A stretch of DNA of 64,000 nucleotides from Dallia pectoralis (taxonomy: Eukaryota; Chordata; Actinopteri; Esociformes; Umbridae): the NCBI GenBank assembly GCA_029465975.1, contig CM055761.1:10342529-10406528 (forward strand), given 5' to 3'. Below are positions 12,650 to 22,019 of this stretch, piece by piece. Within the stretch, counting starts at the first letter, position 1; each line of letters begins with the position of its first letter. The notes beneath the pieces are model-generated. The model did not search any database, was not told where the DNA came from, and saw nothing but the letters and a program-made list of their open reading frames with translations. A program made the translations under genes and the position numbers.

Positions 12650-13940
12650 TCGCGACTTAAACAAACATACTTCAATACATTCAGTAGCGCAAACACACTC
12701 ACCACATATAGCTCGTGACATCTAACAATGCTGAACAAGGAGTGACTTATTAGCTCCCCTTTTATAGCCCACTAGATTACAATATGAAACAGCTGAGTGA
12801 CAAAGGCATACAAGGAAGTGAATCACCGAATTACTGTGTAGCCACGCCCCCACACCACTCGTGACAGTATCCCCCACTAAAAGGCTAGCTCCCCAGATAG
12901 CCGAAAGAGACACAAAAAAATTGAAAGGGAGCAACATTTTTAGACCCCAAAGTCAGCCCCAACAGGGGGAACGTCCGCGGGTCTAGCCCTTAATTGGCCG
13001 TGGTCGCCGACCGCCATCTTGAGCGGCTAGGCGTCGGCCATCTTGAGCGGCGTGGCGGCGGCCATCTTGAGCGGCGTGGCGGCGGCCATCTTGAGCGGCG
13101 TGGCGGCGGCCATCGTGAGAGTCGTGGCGGCGGCCATCGTGAGAGTCGTGCCGGAGGCCATCTTGAGCGTCGTGCCGGAGGCCATCGTGGGCGTCGTAGC
13201 GCCGGCCCTCGTGGGCGTCGTAGCGCCGGCCCTCGTGGGCGTCGTGGTGTAGCGGTAGCCATCACGGGCGCTGGCTTGGCGACTGCCATCACGGCCACTG
13301 GCGTAACTGCGGCCATCTTGGGCGTCGGCAGGGCTGTGGCCATCTCGGGCATCGGCGTAGCTGCGGCCATCTTGGGCGTCGGCGTAGCTGCGGCCATATC
13401 GAGTGTCAGCGTAGCTGCGGGCATCTCGGACGTAGGCGTAGCTGAGGCCATCTCCGGCGTAGCTGAGGCTATCTCCGGCAAAGCTGAGGCCATCTCCGGC
13501 GTAGCTGAGGCCATCTCCGGCGTAGCTGAGGCCATCTCCGGCGTTGGCGTGGCAACGGCGGCCATCTCGGGCGCTGGCGTGGCAACGGCGGCCGCTGGCA
13601 AGGCGGCAGCGGCCATCTCGGGCGTAGGCGTTTGTAAGTCCAGCCATGCCCCCCACCACCTCCTAATCACCTCCGGGGGCTGTTTATGCAAACCCTCCGG
13701 GGATTTCACTGTCCCCAAGGTAGGAGGCCGAAATGGGTCATCACCCAGCTGGAGCTGGGGTTTTTGCTCCAGGGCATTAGGTGTCCCTGGCTGCAGCCCC
13801 GGAACAGTGGGCGGAGTCTTTTGAGGCTCCAGGACCGTGGGTGGCGCTGGTCCCACAGGTGGCTCCACCCGGCGCCTCTCACTTAGCACCGGGCTTGAAT
13901 GGTGTTTTGGCGCCACATTCTGGCTGGGTCCAGCGCGTAG
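12650..13940 (-). mobile_element. Non-autonomous LTR element, subfamily B, truncated at both ends
   Basis: Read on the minus strand, the body runs from about 13940 to 12867 and ends in TTTTAGTGGGGGATAC, the same purine tract as in the other copies. A partial 3' LTR follows (12866 down to about 12650) that starts TGTCACGAGTGGTGTGG and contains TATAAAAG, then CCTTGTTCAGCATTG about 27 bases further on. The 5' LTR and primer site are missing. It lies inside the Rex1-like LINE in opposite orientation. No target duplication can be assigned because both ends are incomplete. Confidence 0.75.
12990..13916 (-). CDS. ORF of non-autonomous LTR element: conserved core plus MAAATP-type repeats
   Basis: A 308-codon open frame. 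Residues about 40-100 carry the family core: 'PGLQPG', then 'DPFRPPT', then 'PEGL..QPPEVIRRWW..WL.LQ'. The rest is repeats of Met-Ala-Xaa-Ala-Thr-Pro type, turning into Arg-Trp-Pro-Pro-Pro-Arg repeats when the ATGGCC motif moves to another frame. No zinc knuckle, protease, RT or integrase is present. The function is unknown. The protein resembles no Gag domain I know, although its place after the LTR is where gag would be. The 5' end of the element is lost, so the real start codon cannot be fixed. Confidence 0.55.
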   Translation of the reverse strand: MAPKHHSSPVLSERRRVEPPVGPAPPTVLEPQKTPPTVPGLQPGTPNALEQKPQLQLGDDPFRPPTLGTVKSPEGLHKQPPEVIRRWWGAWLDLQTPTPEMAAAALPAAAVATPAPEMAAVATPTPEMASATPEMASATPEMASALPEIASATPEMASATPTSEMPAATLTLDMAAATPTPKMAAATPMPEMATALPTPKMAAVTPVAVMAVAKPAPVMATATPRRPRGPALRRPRGPALRRPRWPPARRSRWPPARLSRWPPPRLSRWPPPRRSRWPPPRRSRWPPPRRSRWPTPSRSRWRSATTAN

Positions 13941-13944
13941 TTCT

Positions 13945-14104
13945 TCCTTCCATTTCCATCAAAACAGTTGCAGCACAAATCCATGATCACCTCAAATACA
14001 ACAACCCTCGAAAAAAGTTTCCGTCTGGTTTCTGAACTGGACATAGTACAGAAACGGCATTGGTGAGTGACCAACGACCTCCTGCTGCCTTTGACACTGT
14101 AGAC
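13945..14104 (+). pseudogene. Rex1-like LINE RT fragment
   Basis: The translation reads 'ISIKTVAAQIHDHLKYNN...KFPSGF', then after a stop and a deletion 'AAFDTVD'. These are the RT fingers and motif A (FDTVD, first catalytic Asp) of the split LINE. It is bounded on the left by the reversed LTR element and on the right by the reversed L2 LINE. Confidence 0.65.
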
Positions 14105-15825
14105 ATTTACATTACATTTACATTTTGCGCATTTAGCAGACGCTCTTATCCAGAGCGACTTACAATAAGTGAAGGCATTTCACATATAGCTAAAACACAC
14201 CTCAAAAAGGCAATAAGTACGTTGTTCCTGGGTGGGTGCAGGCGGAAGTGCGAGAGATGGAAGGGGTGCTAGGAGAGGAGGAATGGGTGATAATCGTAGA
14301 GGAATGATTCCGTAGTGGAGTTTCGAACAGGCAAGAGTTGTGGAGCTCCATTCATGCAGCTACTGGAGGCACAGTTTGAAGAGGAAGGTTTTTAGAAGTT
14401 TTTTGAAGATTGGTAGAGAGTCCGATGATCTGATCTCCAGAGTGGACTTGTTCCACCATTGCGGGGCAAGCACGGAGAACAATTTAGACTGAGCAGATCG
14501 GGAGTTGCCCTCCCGTAGGGATGGCACTACCAAGAGGCCTGAGGTGGCAGAACGAAGTGCTCGCGTGGGTGTGTACGGCTTGATTAGTGACTGGATGTAG
14601 GAGGGGGCGGTTCCTCTTACTGCCCCATAGGCTAGCACCATGGTTTTGTAGTGGATGCGTGCTTCGACCGGGAGCCAGTGTAGTGTGCGGTACAGCTGAG
14701 TGACGTGGGAGAACTTTGGTAGATTGAAGATCAGGCGGGCTGCTGCATTTTGAATGAGTTGCAGGGGTTTGATGGCACACACTGGGAGACCAGCCAGAAG
14801 GGAGTTGCAGTAGTCGAGAGATGATAAGTGCCTAGATCAGCACTTGTGCGGCATCCTGCGTAAGATACGGCCTTACTTTACGAATGTTATAGAGCATGTT
14901 CCTGGATGACCGGGACACCGCCTTGATGTGTGCAGAAAATGAGAGGGAGTTGTCAAGGGTCAGGCCAAGGTTTTTCCCACATTGGGGAGCGGGGACTGTG
15001 GAAAAGGAGAGGGCCTAGGACCGATCCTTGGGGGACCCCAGTGACAAGGGGCTGCATGTTCGACGGCGAACCTCGCCACACCACCTGGTAAAAACGGTCC
15101 GACAAGTAGGAGGAAAACCAGGAATGCACCGCTCCTGAGATCCCCAGGTCAAAGAGGGTGGAGAGCAGGATCTGATGGTTCACTGTGTCGAAGGCAGCAT
15201 ATAGGTCTAGTAGAATGAAAACAGAGGAGAGAGAGTTGGCTTGGGCCTTGCGTAGGGCTTCAGTTACACAGAGCAGCGCTGTTTCAGTTGAGTGGCCCGT
15301 CTTGAATCCTGACTGGTTAGGGTCCAGGAGATTGTTCTGCGAGATGTAGGAGGACAGTTGGTCAGCTACGACGCGTTCAAGCGTTTTGGAAAGGAAGGAC
15401 AAGAGAGACACGGGTCTGTAGTTGTTGAAATCCGACAGGTCGAGAAACGGTTTCTTGAGGAGCGGAGTCACTCTGGCCATCTTGAAGTCGGAAGGGACAC
15501 ATCCTGAGGTTAGAGAAGTGTTTATTAGAGATGTGAGATATGGAAGAAGGTCCGTGGAGATGGACTGGAGGAGAGGGGAAGGGATAGGGTCAAGCGGGCA
15601 TGTTGTCGGATGGCTGGATTGGACCAGTTGCAGGGTGTCTTCTGGACCGAGCGTGTAGAAGGCACTCAGACCAGGGACAGAGTCAGTGTGAGGGGAAATA
15701 GCGATTTCTGGCGGATGGGTGAATGATGCTCGAATGTTGTCCACTTTCTGTCTACTAATGATTTTACCAAGGGGGAGCATGTAGATGGAAAACAGGGTAG
15801 GACCCAGCACAGAGCCCTGAGGGAC
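14105..15825 (-). mobile_element. L2-type LINE, reversed, internally deleted, chimeric 5' end
   Basis: On the minus strand the element ends (plus position about 14105) with the fish L2 tail, visible on plus as GCATTTAGCAGACGCTCTT followed by ATCCAGAGCGACTTACA. It is closely similar to the intact L2 copy at 30441-32636. It lacks the RT segment between 'VLGPLLF' and the region after the active site, so the YADD motif is gone. Its first 80 or so bases (minus strand) are not L2 but a Rex1-like RT piece ('PQGSVLGPTLFSIYMLPLG') fused to L2. GAC is found at both junctions with the host LINE (14102-14104 and 15823-15825). Confidence 0.75.
14360..14782 (-). pseudogene. L2 LINE ORF, C-terminal part
   Basis: About 140 codons corresponding to the end of the L2 polyprotein, with 'LQLIQNAAARLIF', 'LHWLPVEARIHYK' and the C-terminal 'FKKLLKTFLFKLCLQ'. 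It aligns over its whole length with the C-terminus of the intact copy ending at 32430. It is cut off from the RT part by stops and a frame change. Confidence 0.7.
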
Positions 15826-15828
15826 CAC
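14953..15828 (-). pseudogene. L2 LINE RT domain lacking the active-site segment, with Rex1-like N-terminal fusion
   Basis: The 291-codon frame starts with a Rex1-like 'VPQGSVLGPTLFSIYMLPLG' segment. It then switches to L2 sequence ('KVDNIRASF') and runs through 'NNYRPVSLLSFLSKTLERVV', 'NQSGFKTGHSTETAL', motif A ('DLYAAFDTVNH') and 'GVPQGSVLGPLLF'. There it jumps by deletion to the region after the YADD box. Without that box it cannot polymerise. A 235-bp piece of this region is duplicated at 20259-20493. Confidence 0.75.
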
Positions 15829-16095
15829 AACATCCTACTCCATCGCCTTCAGCACATTGTTGGACTCTCAGGGAATGTACATACCTGGTTTACTTCATAC
15901 CTCATACCTAGAACAGAGTATGTTGCCCTGGGAAACACAAAATCAAACACCCACAATGTGACCTGCGGTGTCCCTCAGGGCTCTGTGCTGGGGCCTACCC
16001 TGTATTTTTGCATTTTCTGGTTGGATGCAAACTGTGTTTTATTGTACTGTACTTGTATTGTATAATGACAATAATGTTGAATCTAACAAGATGCA
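15826..16095 (+). pseudogene. Rex1-like LINE, last RT piece and 3' tail
   Basis: The frame reads 'HNILLHRLQHIVGLSG', then a Trp-containing helix and 'CGVPQGSVLGPTL', after which the RT is lost and a tail follows. This tail, with TTGTATAATGACAATAATG, is typical of Rex1/CR1-like LINEs in fish. Confidence 0.6.
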
Positions 16096-16119
16096 CAAAA
16101 TTACACCCATGTGGAAAAT

Positions 16120-16760
16120 AAGTGTTTCAATAGTATGAATGAGAGCGTTTCAATAGTGTATGTGAGAGCATTTCAGTAGTGTGTGAGTGGTTAAATTTTC
16201 ACTAGGGTATGTGAGAGCATTTCAGTAGTGTATGTGAGAGGTTTAATTTTCACTAGTGTATGTGAGAGCATTTCAGTAGTGTAAGTGAGAGCGTTTCAGT
16301 AGTGTATGTGAGAGCATTTCAGTAGTCTATGTGAGAGCATTTCACTAGTGTATGTGAGAGCATTTCACTAGTGTATGTGAGAGGTTTAATTTTCACTAGT
16401 GTATGCGATAGCGTTTCACTAGTGAATGTGAGAGGTTTAACTTTCACTAGTGTATGTGAGGGCATTTCAGTAGTGTATGTAAGAGCATTTCAGTAGTGTA
16501 TGTAAGAGGTTTAATTTTCAGTAGTGTATGCGAGAGCATTTCAGTAGTGTATGCGAGGGTGTTTCACTAGTATATGTGAGAGCATTTCAGTAGTGTATGT
16601 GAGAGGTTTCATTTTCACTAGTGTATGTGAGAGCATTTCAGTAGTGTATGCGAGAGCGTTTCACTAGTGTATGTGAGAGAATTTCAGTAGTGTATGTGAA
16701 AGGTTTAATTTTCACCAGTGTATGTGAGAGCATTTCACTAGTGTATGTGAGAGGTAAATT
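16120..16760 (+). repeat. Minisatellite, two alternating units
   Basis: There are about 26 tandem units of GCATTTCAGTAGTGTATGTGAGA type (about 23 bp), mixed with longer units carrying GGTTTAATTTTCACTAGTG (about 28 bp). The long unit recurs roughly every third to fourth unit, giving a higher-order pattern. CAGTAG and CACTAG variants alternate in blocks. There is no coding role; the array starts about 25 bp after the Rex1 tail. Confidence 0.85.
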
Positions 16761-17116
16761 TGAATTATGGCCTATACGGCCCCTCATAGTCCCGCGTACT
16801 GCGTGCGCGCACAGCGTTTGAAGCCCAATTTATGCGTCCCGCAAATTGAGATTGTGTCACACATAATCAATTCTTGCTCAAAAGTTCTATATCCTTGAGC
16901 CCAGGCAGCCAAACAAACATTACTTTACAGTTCAGCATGCTACTGTTGCCACACCCACCCCTCAGTTGAACTGCTGACTTGGTTGTTGTCAACTTTTCGT
17001 TGTTGTCATGACAGCGCACTCAGCCACGCACGTGCATACCAGACACGCTGGGAAAGAACTTTAAGATGTGGGGTTTCCAATTCAAAAAATTAAGAGACTG
17101 AGTCTGACTCTGAGGC

Positions 17117-17416
17117 ATGCCATTATCAATTAAAAAGAGAAGATGTGGGTACAAGAAAGACTGGGAAAATGAATGGCTGAAAGGTGTTGAGGGGGATACC
17201 GAGAGGGCTATTTGTGACCTTTGCAAAACGTCCTTCTCAATTGGAAATGGAGGGGAATACGATGTCAAACGACACAGACTCACGGAGACTCACAAGAAAC
17301 GTGTAAAACAGAAAGTGACATCCAAATCTATGGATGTTTCCTCCAACCTAAAATGACTTTCTAACTGACAAAGTGAGTGCTGCAGAGGTGACGAGTGTAT
17401 ATCACACTGTCCAACA
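17117..17416 (+). pseudogene. hAT-type transposase gene, N-terminal exon with BED-like zinc finger
   Basis: A 79-codon frame starts 'MPLSIKKRRCGYKK' and carries a C-x2-C...H...H finger ('CDLCKTSFS...YDVKRHRLTETHKKR'). This is the DNA-binding head seen in hAT-derived genes with a later 'SDASNHG' domain. After a stop at about 17354 the sense frame continues with a one-base shift ('TDKVSAAEVTSVYHTVQH') to the insertion point of another hAT element at 17425. The rest of the gene resumes at 18612. The start is the first in-frame ATG. Confidence 0.65.
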
Positions 17417-17424
17417 CGCTACAT

Positions 17425-18611
17425 CAGGGGTGTCCAAAGTCCGGCCCGCGGGCCAACTGCGGCCCGCGGTCCAGTTTTTATTGGCCCGCAGCAAATTCTG
17501 AAAATATAATTGAATATGGCCCGCACAAGAAGATTGAGCTCAACTCTGTTGCACTTCTCAGTTTCAACACTAGTTGGAGCCAGCCATGGAAACGGTGCTT
17601 CTCCACTAAACAAAATTAAGCAAACAAAAACTTTTACTGCGAGTCACCAGAAATGGCAGCACCAAAGAAACGCAAAATAGCAAGTGAGTGTAGAAGATTT
17701 CAAACACAGTGGGAAAATGAATATTTCTTCAAAGAAATCAACGTAAAGTGTATCTGTTTGATTTGCAATGAAGATGTTGCTGTGATGAAAGAGTATAATG
17801 TCCGTCAGCACTATGAGACCAAACATCAGAGCTACACATCAGTACACCAGTGCCGAACGAACGCAGAAAGTCAAGCAAATGGCAGCTAGCCTGCAAGCTC
17901 AACAACAGGTGTTTTTCGTGCTAACAAAATAAAGGAAAACGCCACAACAGCAAGCTATAAGGTCGCTAAACGTATGGCCCAGCACGGCAACCCGTTCTCA
18001 GACGGTGATTTCATAAAGCAGTGCCTCAAAGTCACAGCAATAATGTGCCCGGAAAAAGTTCCGGATTTCAACAACGTGAGCTTATCCAGAAATACAGTGG
18101 TGCGGAGAATCGAGGACTTGTTGTCAGCTAACTGGAAACTTCAGCTGAGAGACAAAGCTAGTGCTTTTGATTTGTACTCGATAGCATGCGATTGGTTATG
18201 GATAGGGTTAGCGATAAGAGCACAGATGCCACAGACACCGCGCAGCTGTTAATGTTTTGCGGGGGGTAGATGGACTTTTTTGCTGTACGGAGGAGCTGCA
18301 TGATATGAGGAGCCTAAAAGGCACAACGACGGGCAGAGATATTTTTGAAGCTGTGTCGGAGGCAGTTGGAAAGATGGGGCTTAAATGGGACAAACTCTGT
18401 GGAGAAACAACGGATGGAGCTCCGGCCATGCATGACGGGCGTAAAACCTGTCAACATAATTCGAGCTAGGGGACAGCACAGTTCTTCACATTATAGGTGA
18501 GTTAGAAATACACACAGTATTCATGTGTTAATGTCACCTCTAGTGTGCGGCCCGGCCCTTTGTTTATTTTTCTGTATTTGGCCCTCACTAAAAAAACTTT
18601 GGACACCCCTG
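17425..18611 (+). mobile_element. hAT (Charlie-like) element inserted in the hAT gene
   Basis: The ends are CAGGGGTGTCCAAAG and CTTTGGACACCCCTG, a perfect 15-bp inverted repeat and a classic hAT-Charlie terminus. CGCTACAT occurs directly outside each end (17417-17424 and 18612-18619), a perfect 8-bp target duplication. At 1187 bp the element is an internally deleted copy. It holds pieces of the N-terminal half of a transposase of the type found in GTF2IRD2/SCAND3-like proteins and lacks the C-terminal dimerisation domain. Removing the element and one duplication copy leaves the flanking frame open across the joint. Confidence 0.9.
17653..18469 (+). pseudogene. Charlie-like hAT transposase, N-terminal half, broken
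   Basis: Three collinear frames can be read. The first (17653-17889) starts 'MAAPKKRKIASEC' and has a zinc finger ('CLICNEDVAVMKEYNVRQHYETKH'). The second (17974-18252) contains 'NPFSDGDFIKQCL' and 'LSRNTVVRRIEDL'. The third (18257-18469) contains 'MRSLKGTTTGRDIFEAV' and 'LCGETTDGAPAM', the region just before the usual insertion domain. Stops and frameshifts separate them and everything downstream is deleted, so no active transposase can be made. Confidence 0.75.
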
Positions 18612-18797
18612 CGCTACATCATATCGAGCAGGAGATTGTGGCACAAAGCTAGCTCCAACGCTTTATCCGGACTCGGACATTGCCAAGAGGATGGCCTATG
18701 GTCGGACGAATCCATTGTCACGGATGTGCCTCGGTCGAAGATTGCTTGAAAGTCCTCAAAAGACCACTGAATAAGCAACGAGAGGCAACAACTAAAG
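18612..18797 (+). pseudogene. hAT-type gene, exon part after the inserted element
   Basis: The frame interrupted at 17424 goes on here as 'SYRAGDCGTKLAPTLYPDSDIAKRMAYGRT'. It ends in AAAG/GTAAAG, a good splice donor at 18797/18798. The next acceptor is CTCCACAG at 19093. The reading suggests a spliced, gene-like hAT relative that was already diverging when the second hAT element landed. Confidence 0.55.
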
Positions 18798-19093
18798 GTA
18801 AAGTTAAAGTTATGTTCATGGATGTAACATTGTTGTGTGTTAGCTATTTGTCTAACTTTAGCTAACGTCAACTTTTCCTTCAGTTCACTGAATTTGCATC
18901 AGTATCCTTACATGAGCAACATTTCACAATTCGTTATCTCCCAAACTAAACAAATAAAAGCAACTAGAATTTTTGAAAAGGTATAAATATTTCAATAGAT
19001 ATCATATATGATCAAAACAGTAAAGCATATTTTCTTATATGTTTTTAGAGAATCTCTTTTAAGTTCATCCCATCTGTGTGTGTGTCTCCACAG

Positions 19094-19551
19094 CCCACAC
19101 GCCATTCTTCTCAGTGGCTTCAGACGCTTCTAATCATGGGACAACCAAGCTCTTCCCACTGTCAGTGCATTGCTGGACGCCAGACTTGGGAGTACAGACA
19201 AAGGTCCTTGATTTCTGTGATGACAGTGATGAAACATCTGCAGCGATCCACAACCAGATAGTCACCAAGCTGGAGGAAAACGGACTGGGACTAGACATGA
19301 TATCTGTGTTTTCCGCTGACAATGATAGTCTGAATTACGGGAGATACAACTCTGTCTTCCAGAAACTGAAAGAGAACAACAATTGCATTTTGAAGGCGAA
19401 CTGTGTGGCCCACATCGTTCACAACAGTGCAAAACACGCAGGAGATCAGCTAAATATCGACATCGAAAATGTTGTCAACAAGACCTTTAGCCACTTCTCC
19501 ACATCTGCCAAACGCATTGAGGAACTTAAGTCAATTCACACCTTTGTGGAG
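19094..19551 (+). pseudogene. hAT-type transposase catalytic-region exon
   Basis: An open exon lies between a CTCCACAG acceptor and a GAG/GTAATT donor (19551/19552). The translation contains 'FSVASDASNHGTTKLFPL' (family catalytic block), 'LDFCDDSDETSAAI', 'ISVFSADNDSLNYG' and 'ANCVAHIVHNSAKHAGD'. These are recognisable blocks of a hAT-derived family common in fish. There is no internal stop. The short piece 19482-19534 has been copied to 20490-20542. Upstream and downstream parts are broken, so I call it a pseudogene, though this exon alone is intact. Confidence 0.7.
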
Positions 19552-19681
19552 GTAATTCATTTTAATTGCACACAACTTGTTTTTCATCTAAATATTTTTA
19601 CATGAAACAGGGTTTAGAGAAATGATGATAATGCAAACAGTCCCAGCACACAGGATCATTGACTCTCCTTACTTCTTTTAG

Positions 19682-20012
19682 GTTTACCTGTCCTTTCTCA
19701 GCAATGCGCTGAAGATTTTCCATGTTCTGCCACACCCACAGGCCATCGTGCAGTCTGGAGCTCCAGTCGTGGAGAAGTGGGCAACCTTACTCAAGCACAC
19801 CCACACCAAACATGACAGCATTAGCTTCTTTCCTCTTGAGTGTACCAATCACCAATGCTTCAGTGGAGAGGGTCTTTTCACTGATGACAAGAAGCTGGAC
19901 GGACACAAGGAACAGATGTTCGGTAAACCTCATCAAGTCAGAAATCCAGGTGAAGAGCAACTTCACATTCAGTTGCAAGGACTTATGTATTATGTATCTT
20001 ACACTTACGTAG
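19682..20012 (+). pseudogene. hAT-type transposase, C-terminal dimerisation region
   Basis: It follows a CTTCTTTTAG acceptor. After a short helix ('VYLSFLSNALKIF') and what looks like a large internal deletion, the frame from about 19830 reads 'LSVPITNASVERVFSLM' and 'NLIKSEIQVKSNF'. This is the hAT C-terminal dimerisation motif. The first part is in another frame from the dimerisation part. It ends at a stop near 20010. Confidence 0.7.
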
Positions 20013-20258
20013 TGAAAGAGAAAGTTCTCCTCAATGCTGTACGCTCCAACAAGAAATACAAGTTCAAGAAGATGAAGATGATGTTTGATTGATTTTGAAC
20101 ATTGGTGGACTGTCTACAGGGGTGCAAATGTGTCACTTTTTGGAACCGTAGCCTTTTAGGTCAAAATATGTAATTGTTTTGCATAGGATTGTATCTTGGC
20201 ACCTTTTTGTATTGTTGTTACCTTGTGATGGTGATGGGTTTGCACTCCTCTGTATATA

Positions 20259-20542
20259 GGAGAGGGGAAGGGATAGGGTCAAGCGGGCATGTTGTCGGAT
20301 GGCTGGATTGGACCAGTTGCAGGGTGTCTTCTGGACCGAGCGTGTAGAAGGCACTCAGACCAGGGACAGAGTCAGTGTGAGGGGAAATAGCGATTTCTGG
20401 CGGATGGGTGAATGATGCTCGAATGTTGTCCACTTTCTGTCTACTAATGATTTTACCAAGGGGGAGCATGTAGATGGAAAACAGGGTAGGACCTTTAGCC
20501 ACTTCTCCACATCTGCCAAACGCATTGAGGAACTTAAGTCAA
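20259..20542. repeat. Patchwork of two local duplications
   Basis: 20259-20493 repeats 15570-15804 with no difference that I can see (235 bp, chimeric Rex1/L2 LINE sequence). 20490-20542 repeats 19482-19534 (53 bp of the hAT exon). The two share GACC at the joint. Both source segments lie within 5 kb upstream and keep their orientation. The patch ends directly at a tandem array. Confidence 0.85.
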
Positions 20543-21072
20543 AGTCCTAAAGATGTCCCCAAAGTCCTAAAGGTGTCCCTAAAGTCCTAAAGGTGTCCCA
20601 AAGGTGTCCTTAAAGTCCTAAAGGTGTCATCAGAGTCCTAAAGGTGTCCCCAAAGTCCTTAAGGTGTCCCCAGAGTCCTTAAGGTGTCCCCAGAGTCCTA
20701 AAGGTGTCCCCAGAGTCCTAAAGGTGTCCACAAAGTCCTAAAGGTGTCCCCAAAGTCCTAAAGGTGTCCCCAGAGTCCTAAAGGTGTCCCTAGAGTCCTA
20801 AAGGTGTCCCCAAAGTCCTAAAGGTGTCCCCAGAGTCCTAAAGGTGTCCCCAGAGTCCTAAAGGTGTCCCTGGAGTCCTAAAGGTGTCCCTAGAGTCCTA
20901 AAGTTGTCCCCAGAGTCCTAAAGGTGTCCCCAGAGTCCTAAGGGTGTCCCTTGAGTCCTAAAGGTGTCTCTAGAGTCCTAAAGGTGTCCCCAGAGTCCTA
21001 AAGGTGTCCCCCAAAGTCCTAAAGGTGTCCCCAAAGTCCTAAAGGTGTCCCCAAAGTCCTAAAGGTGTCCCC
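20541..21072. repeat. 20-bp minisatellite
   Basis: About 26 tandem copies of AGAGTCCTAAAGGTGTCCCC with scattered single-base variants (AAAG/AGAG, CCCC/CCCT). It begins exactly at the end of the patchwork duplication. No coding frame is likely. Confidence 0.9.
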
Positions 21073-22019
21073 TGCACACTTAACAGTTTTTTCCTGCCTG
21101 CCTTCATTAACATGCAAGTTCACCATCCTTCCTCCCCCTTCTCGTTCCAGGAACCTCTGGAGTTGTGAGTTAAGACTTTTTTTAAATGTTCCTGTGGTGT
21201 TGAGCAACTACAAATCCTGTTAATCCTATAATTTTATATTAGAATTTATTTAAAGTAAATAAATTGTGATGAAAAATAAATTAAATTGCTAAAATAAATC
21301 GTAAGTGGAAGTGCATCTGTCAATTCATTGAATGTTCAAAAAATATACATTGGTTGGCCTATTCATGAGCATACATCAGCAATTACACATGTTTAGGGGA
21401 ATAGGGCATTATTAATGTACCATGTAAGGTGGTATGTGCTAGAAATGAGTAAACCACTATCAGTGAGTCTGCCCGTGGGGTGGGGGCACCGCCACGCCAG
21501 GCAGTGTCCCACATTGTCCCTCAGAAACATACCCCTTGTCCCCCCTTGGGCTTATTAGCAGGTGGTCACCCTAGAGGGAATACAAAAACATATACATTAC
21601 TACTCCAAGTTGCTCTAAGGTCTGTAAACATAAATATAATGGAAATTACAGATACTCAATTAAACAAAAGGGGCATTTTAAATGCTTTATTAAATGATAG
21701 TGAACGTTGAAAGATAGAGGAGAGTGTGCTGCAAGAGCGCAGGCTGGATTCTAAAACAGTGATATGTGTGTGTCTGTAGACAGCAGCCTAGACAGCTGGA
21801 CCACCCCAAGCCACAAGGCCCCTGAAAAGCTTACGATAGATTGATTGTTGTTGATTGACCATGCAGCCTTTTTGGGTTGAAGAATCAGGTAATACATCTG
21901 AAAAGTACTCAGCCAACGACTCTGCTTCTGCTCCAACAACCTGAATGAGTAGAAGACAAATAGAGCAGTACTGACAACTAACCTTCTTCAGGTGTATCCA
22001 ACCATCAACACCAGCTTCC
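21073..22019. other. No gene or repeat recognised
   Basis: AT-rich sequence without recognisable coding domains. Confidence 0.4.

Larger units (their letters stand above)
10810..16095 (+). mobile_element. Rex1-like LINE, split by two later insertions
   Basis: Four pieces are collinear on the plus strand: the 5' region and endonuclease (10810-12648), a short RT piece (13945-14104), a further RT piece (15826-16000) and a 3' tail (to about 16095, ending with ATAATGACAATAATGTTGAATC). Between them lie a reversed non-autonomous LTR element and a reversed L2 LINE. The RT frame can be followed across the second insertion: 'AAFDTVD' ends at about 14104 and 'HNILLHRL' starts at about 15826. The RT active-site segment is missing after the 'PQGSVLGP' motif. 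The clade name is a judgement from motif style and tail. Confidence 0.6.

Noticed and set aside
12994..13824. 276-codon plus-strand open frame over the reversed element
   Set aside because: It is the antisense of the repeat region. The conserved core lies on the minus strand.
20541..21072. Possible CRISPR-like array
   Set aside because: The 20-bp units are directly adjacent with no spacers, and this is eukaryotic DNA. It is a minisatellite.
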